From an uncultured Verrucomicrobiota bacterium (lineage in GTDB: Bacteria > Verrucomicrobiota > Kiritimatiellia > RFP12 > UBA1067): a stretch of DNA of 13,779 bases. The stretch is taken from positions 1 to 13,779 of the forward strand of contig CAMOIK010000038.1 in assembly GCA_946615875.1 (NCBI GenBank), in the 5' to 3' direction. Made by a program: the position numbers and the translations under genes. The notes under the pieces are model-generated. The model was not told the origin of the DNA. It saw only the letters and a program-made list of their open reading frames with translations, and searched no databases. Below, one piece after another: positions 13,421 to 13,779 of this stretch (its first letter is position 1; each line of letters begins with the position of its first letter).

Positions 13421-13779
13421 TCAGTGGATGATGAGCATCAATCCCGCCGGCGCGGGAGACCAAGTGACCTTCACCTTGCGGCGAGATTCGGTGTAGGTAA
13501 AGCTCTGTCCGTCATTCCAGCTTTTGCGTCCCCAATCGCCAGCTTCGTCATCCCAAGTCTGGAGGTAGTAGCCCTTGACAGCCTTGAGCGACGGATCATC
13601 CTTCGCGCCCTTCACCTCCGTCGCCGAGAACGTGTACGTCCCCTCGACCTTGTAGTTGCCGACGCCCTCGGCGAGCGTCTCGCCCGTGCCGTCGCCGTAC
13701 TTCGTAACGATAGTCACGTTCGCTTCCGGCGGATTGCCCTTGAAGCGCGCCTCGTCGACCTTGCGGTTCTGCTCCAGCT
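13421..13779 (-). CDS. Unrecognised protein, C-terminal part only; possibly a large surface or secreted protein
   Basis: The reading frame is open to the right edge, so only the last 118 residues are present and the true start is outside the window; the GTG at 13717 is internal. The sequence is rich in aromatic residues, threonine and glycine and alternates like beta strands (for example TIVTKYGDGTGETL, GTYTFSATEV, WDDEAGDWGRKSW and SRRKVKVTWSP). It ends in a short hydrophobic tail, AGLMLIIH. No catalytic motif is visible. The composition differs from the enzymes to its left and resembles repeat-bearing extracellular proteins, but I do not recognise a family. It ends before a strong hairpin terminator. 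Confidence 0.6.
   Translation of the reverse strand, partial: LEQNRKVDEARFKGNPPEANVTIVTKYGDGTGETLAEGVGNYKVEGTYTFSATEVKGAKDDPSLKAVKGYYLQTWDDEAGDWGRKSWNDGQSFTYTESRRKVKVTWSPAPAGLMLIIH

Overview
The window is a GC-rich bacterial chromosome segment. All 13 genes I accept are on the minus strand, so they are read here from the right edge to the left. Start sites are mostly preceded by good Shine-Dalgarno sequences (GGAGG or AAGGAG type), and stop and start codons often overlap. A YebC-type protein and a bacterial IF-1 confirm a bacterium. The high GC, the mostly non-TTGACA promoters with strong extended -10 boxes and the mix of sugar-acid genes would fit a gut or sediment PVC-type bacterium (Kiritimatiellota, Lentisphaerota or relatives), but this is a guess; no rRNA or lineage marker was available to test it.

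Right edge (13360-13779): the 3' end of a gene for an unrecognised, probably surface-exposed beta-rich protein, followed by a strong GC-rich hairpin that looks like its terminator.

Central operon (13229 down to 4020): eight tightly packed genes behind an extended -10 promoter at about 13295. In transcription order they are a KDPG/KHG aldolase (eda-like), a PfkB sugar kinase (2-keto-3-deoxygluconate kinase-like), an SDR dehydrogenase, an IlvD/Edd dehydratase, a compact FAD flavoprotein of the fumarate reductase/aspartate oxidase superfamily, a cupin-metallo-beta-lactamase fusion, a short DUF1116 protein and a sodium:solute symporter. Six junctions overlap (five by 4 bases, one by 20) and the seventh has a 13-base gap. 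The first four genes spell out a classical route: oxidise a sugar or sugar acid, dehydrate it to a 2-keto-3-deoxy acid, phosphorylate it, and split it to pyruvate and glyceraldehyde 3-phosphate. The symporter would import the substrate. The flavoprotein, the cupin-MBL fusion and the DUF1116 protein are not part of the known KDG route. They suggest extra steps, such as lactone or amide hydrolysis or a redox step, on an unusual substrate. This operon is the best candidate for an undescribed pathway.

Second operon (3909 down to 907): a DedA membrane protein, a Fic protein with an N-terminal DUF4172 domain and winged-helix C-terminus, and an OppD/DppD-type ABC ATPase with no permease nearby. It has its own promoter at about 3939.

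Left end (575 down to 1): infA (translation initiation factor IF-1) with a clear promoter, then the 5' end of a yebC-family gene. The 331-base gap between infA and the ABC gene holds a tandem repeat, a palindrome and the infA promoter. I see no tRNA, rRNA, CRISPR array, transposase or phage gene.
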